A stretch of DNA of 64,000 bases, from contig KZ111151.1 in the NCBI GenBank assembly GCA_002077045.2, positions 715,718 to 779,717 on the forward strand, in the 5' to 3' direction. The stretch's first letter is position 1, and every line of letters begins with the position of its first letter. Shown one piece after another: positions 63,137 to 64,000 of this stretch. The stretch comes from Rachicladosporium sp. CCFEE 5018. Its lineage: Eukaryota > Ascomycota > Dothideomycetes > Cladosporiales > Cladosporiaceae. The translations under genes were made by a program, and so were the position numbers. Below the pieces are notes generated by a model. It was not told the DNA's origin. It saw only the letters and a program-made list of their open reading frames with translations, and ran no database searches.

Positions 63137-63316
63137 GAAGGTAGTGAGGGAGGTGGAAATGGAGTAGTTATGGGATTAGCGACGGCGTCCTGGAAGTGTT
63201 GAATATACCACTGCTGGTTCACGTACGGCAAGACTATGTGCTCGTCGTACGTCACAGTGAGCCATTCCATTCGCAAATCTTACAGTATGTCTGGTGCTAC
63301 ACCACCACACTCCGCT

Positions 63317-64000
63317 CTACGCAACAATCTCAACCCCACCCGGATCCAACCGTTCCCTCCACTCCTCCTCACCCGCCTCCTCCGCCCCAGAAACCCTAAC
63401 ATCCAGCCTCGCGATCTCACCCCTTTCAGCATGCCGCTTCGGCTGCAGCGTCACCCTCTGCGCCACGGGATACACATACGCGCCCTTCTGCAGTCTCGCC
63501 CCACCCTCCCCAACCCTCAAACTAGGATCATGCAGCGCAAGGCCGATAACGTCGTTGTAGAACTCGTCGAGCGAGCCGGCTTGGTGTTTCGTCTCGTACA
63601 TCCTCAGTCGATCGAAGGGGAAGGATTGTGTGGTTTCGTCGGGGTATAAGCTCGGGTCATCGTTGTCCGGGTCGGTGGTGGAGAATTTGCGTTTGAGGCC
63701 GCGCACGTGGTCTTCGGAGGAGGGGATGAAGTACTCGTAGTCGAACTCTTTCATTGGTTTCTCGCCGCGTTTACCTTCTTCCCAGGCTTCTTCGCGCTCA
63801 GCGTACGCGGCATCCTGGGCTTCGTTCGCCACGGGGCGCAGAATCGCAGTGTCGAGACGTGTATCGTAGCGCGTGGAGCCGAGAGGGTTGGCGCGGAATT
63901 TGAAGAGCATGTGCCAGCCCGAAGGTGGTATGGCGCTGAGGTCTGGGAGGAGGGGGTAAGAGTCTAGTAGCTCGAGGGAGGGTTTTGTGGGATGTGTGGG
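63317..64000 (-). CDS. PAF1: Paf1, RNA polymerase II-associated factor subunit (C-terminal part; 5' end beyond window)
   Basis: The frame is open from the window edge (64000) to a stop at 63317, giving ~227 C-terminal residues. Motifs: SYPLLPDLSAIPPSGWHML, FKFRANPLGSTRYDTRLDTA, EFDYEYFIPSSEDHV, SFPFDRLRMYETKHQAGSLDE, and YVYPVAQRVTLQPKR. These are typical of the Paf1 core of the Paf1 complex, which couples Pol II elongation to H2B ubiquitination and H3K4/K36 methylation. The N-terminal half, including any introns, lies beyond 64000. Convergent with the zinc-finger gene, 180 bp between stops. No lesion in the visible part. Confidence 0.85.
   Translation of the reverse strand, partial: PTHPTKPSLELLDSYPLLPDLSAIPPSGWHMLFKFRANPLGSTRYDTRLDTAILRPVANEAQDAAYAEREEAWEEGKRGEKPMKEFDYEYFIPSSEDHVRGLKRKFSTTDPDNDDPSLYPDETTQSFPFDRLRMYETKHQAGSLDEFYNDVIGLALHDPSLRVGEGGARLQKGAYVYPVAQRVTLQPKRHAERGEIARLDVRVSGAEEAGEEEWRERLDPGGVEIVA

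Noticed and set aside
1..64000. tRNA genes, transposons and CRISPR arrays
   Set aside because: I looked for T-loop (B-box) motifs, long terminal or inverted repeats and spaced repeats and found none convincing; CRISPR is not expected in a fungal nuclear genome. A tRNAscan/RepeatMasker run would be decisive.

Overview
This window is nuclear DNA of a filamentous ascomycete (Pezizomycotina), probably a Dothideomycete. The evidence is dense genes on both strands, introns mostly 48-140 bp with GT..AG ends, and orthologues of eukaryotic housekeeping proteins (Bcs1, Cdk11, RCC1, Tfb2, PRMT1, eIF3c, Nop8, Brl1/Brr6, Paf1, Mcp1). The class-level placement is inference from the feel of the small conserved proteins, not from a search. 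It is a draft assembly: a 100-N gap lies at 11542-11641, flanked by a perfect 368-bp duplication.

Layout. 0-10.8 kb: end of a Duo1-like gene, a small conserved protein, Bcs1, a two-RRM RNA-binding protein, a DEAH helicase that has lost its second helicase lobe, a 76-aa stress-type protein and a Cdk11-type kinase. 10.9-19.6 kb: NDUFAF7/MidA (broken by the gap), a GNAT acetyltransferase, a RING protein, two hypotheticals and a cyclase-family enzyme. 20-31.5 kb: RCC1, an MFS transporter, a BTB-like protein with C-terminal repeats, TFIIH subunit Tfb2 and a Ser-rich protein. 32-44 kb: an alkyltransferase-like protein (Atl1), PRMT1, a COX14-like protein, a disrupted gene, a frameshifted membrane protein, a tandem GFA-domain protein, Brl1/Brr6 and a Nop8-like protein. 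44-55 kb is the accessory, cell-surface part: a Cys-rich membrane protein, a 4.7-kb gene for a putatively GPI-anchored wall protein with six hevein-like chitin-binding modules and Pir-like domains, two conserved hypotheticals, and three paralogous small secreted six-cysteine proteins. 55-64 kb: eIF3c, Mcp1, a GMC oxidoreductase, a C2H2 zinc-finger protein and the 3' part of Paf1.

There is no operon-like organisation. Genes are unrelated neighbours, often divergent with short shared promoters (Atl1/Ser-rich protein, PRMT1/COX14-like, Cdk11/NDUFAF7, secreted proteins B/C). The most distinctive content is the chitin-binding protein, where an intron sits at the same place in four modules, and the secreted-protein cluster.

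Reading frames are interrupted in at least five genes by apparent single-base indels, and three of those genes carry further lesions (a deleted domain, an in-frame stop, splice-site faults). Some lesions are probably assembly errors and some may be real decay. They should be resolved from reads before biological conclusions are drawn.
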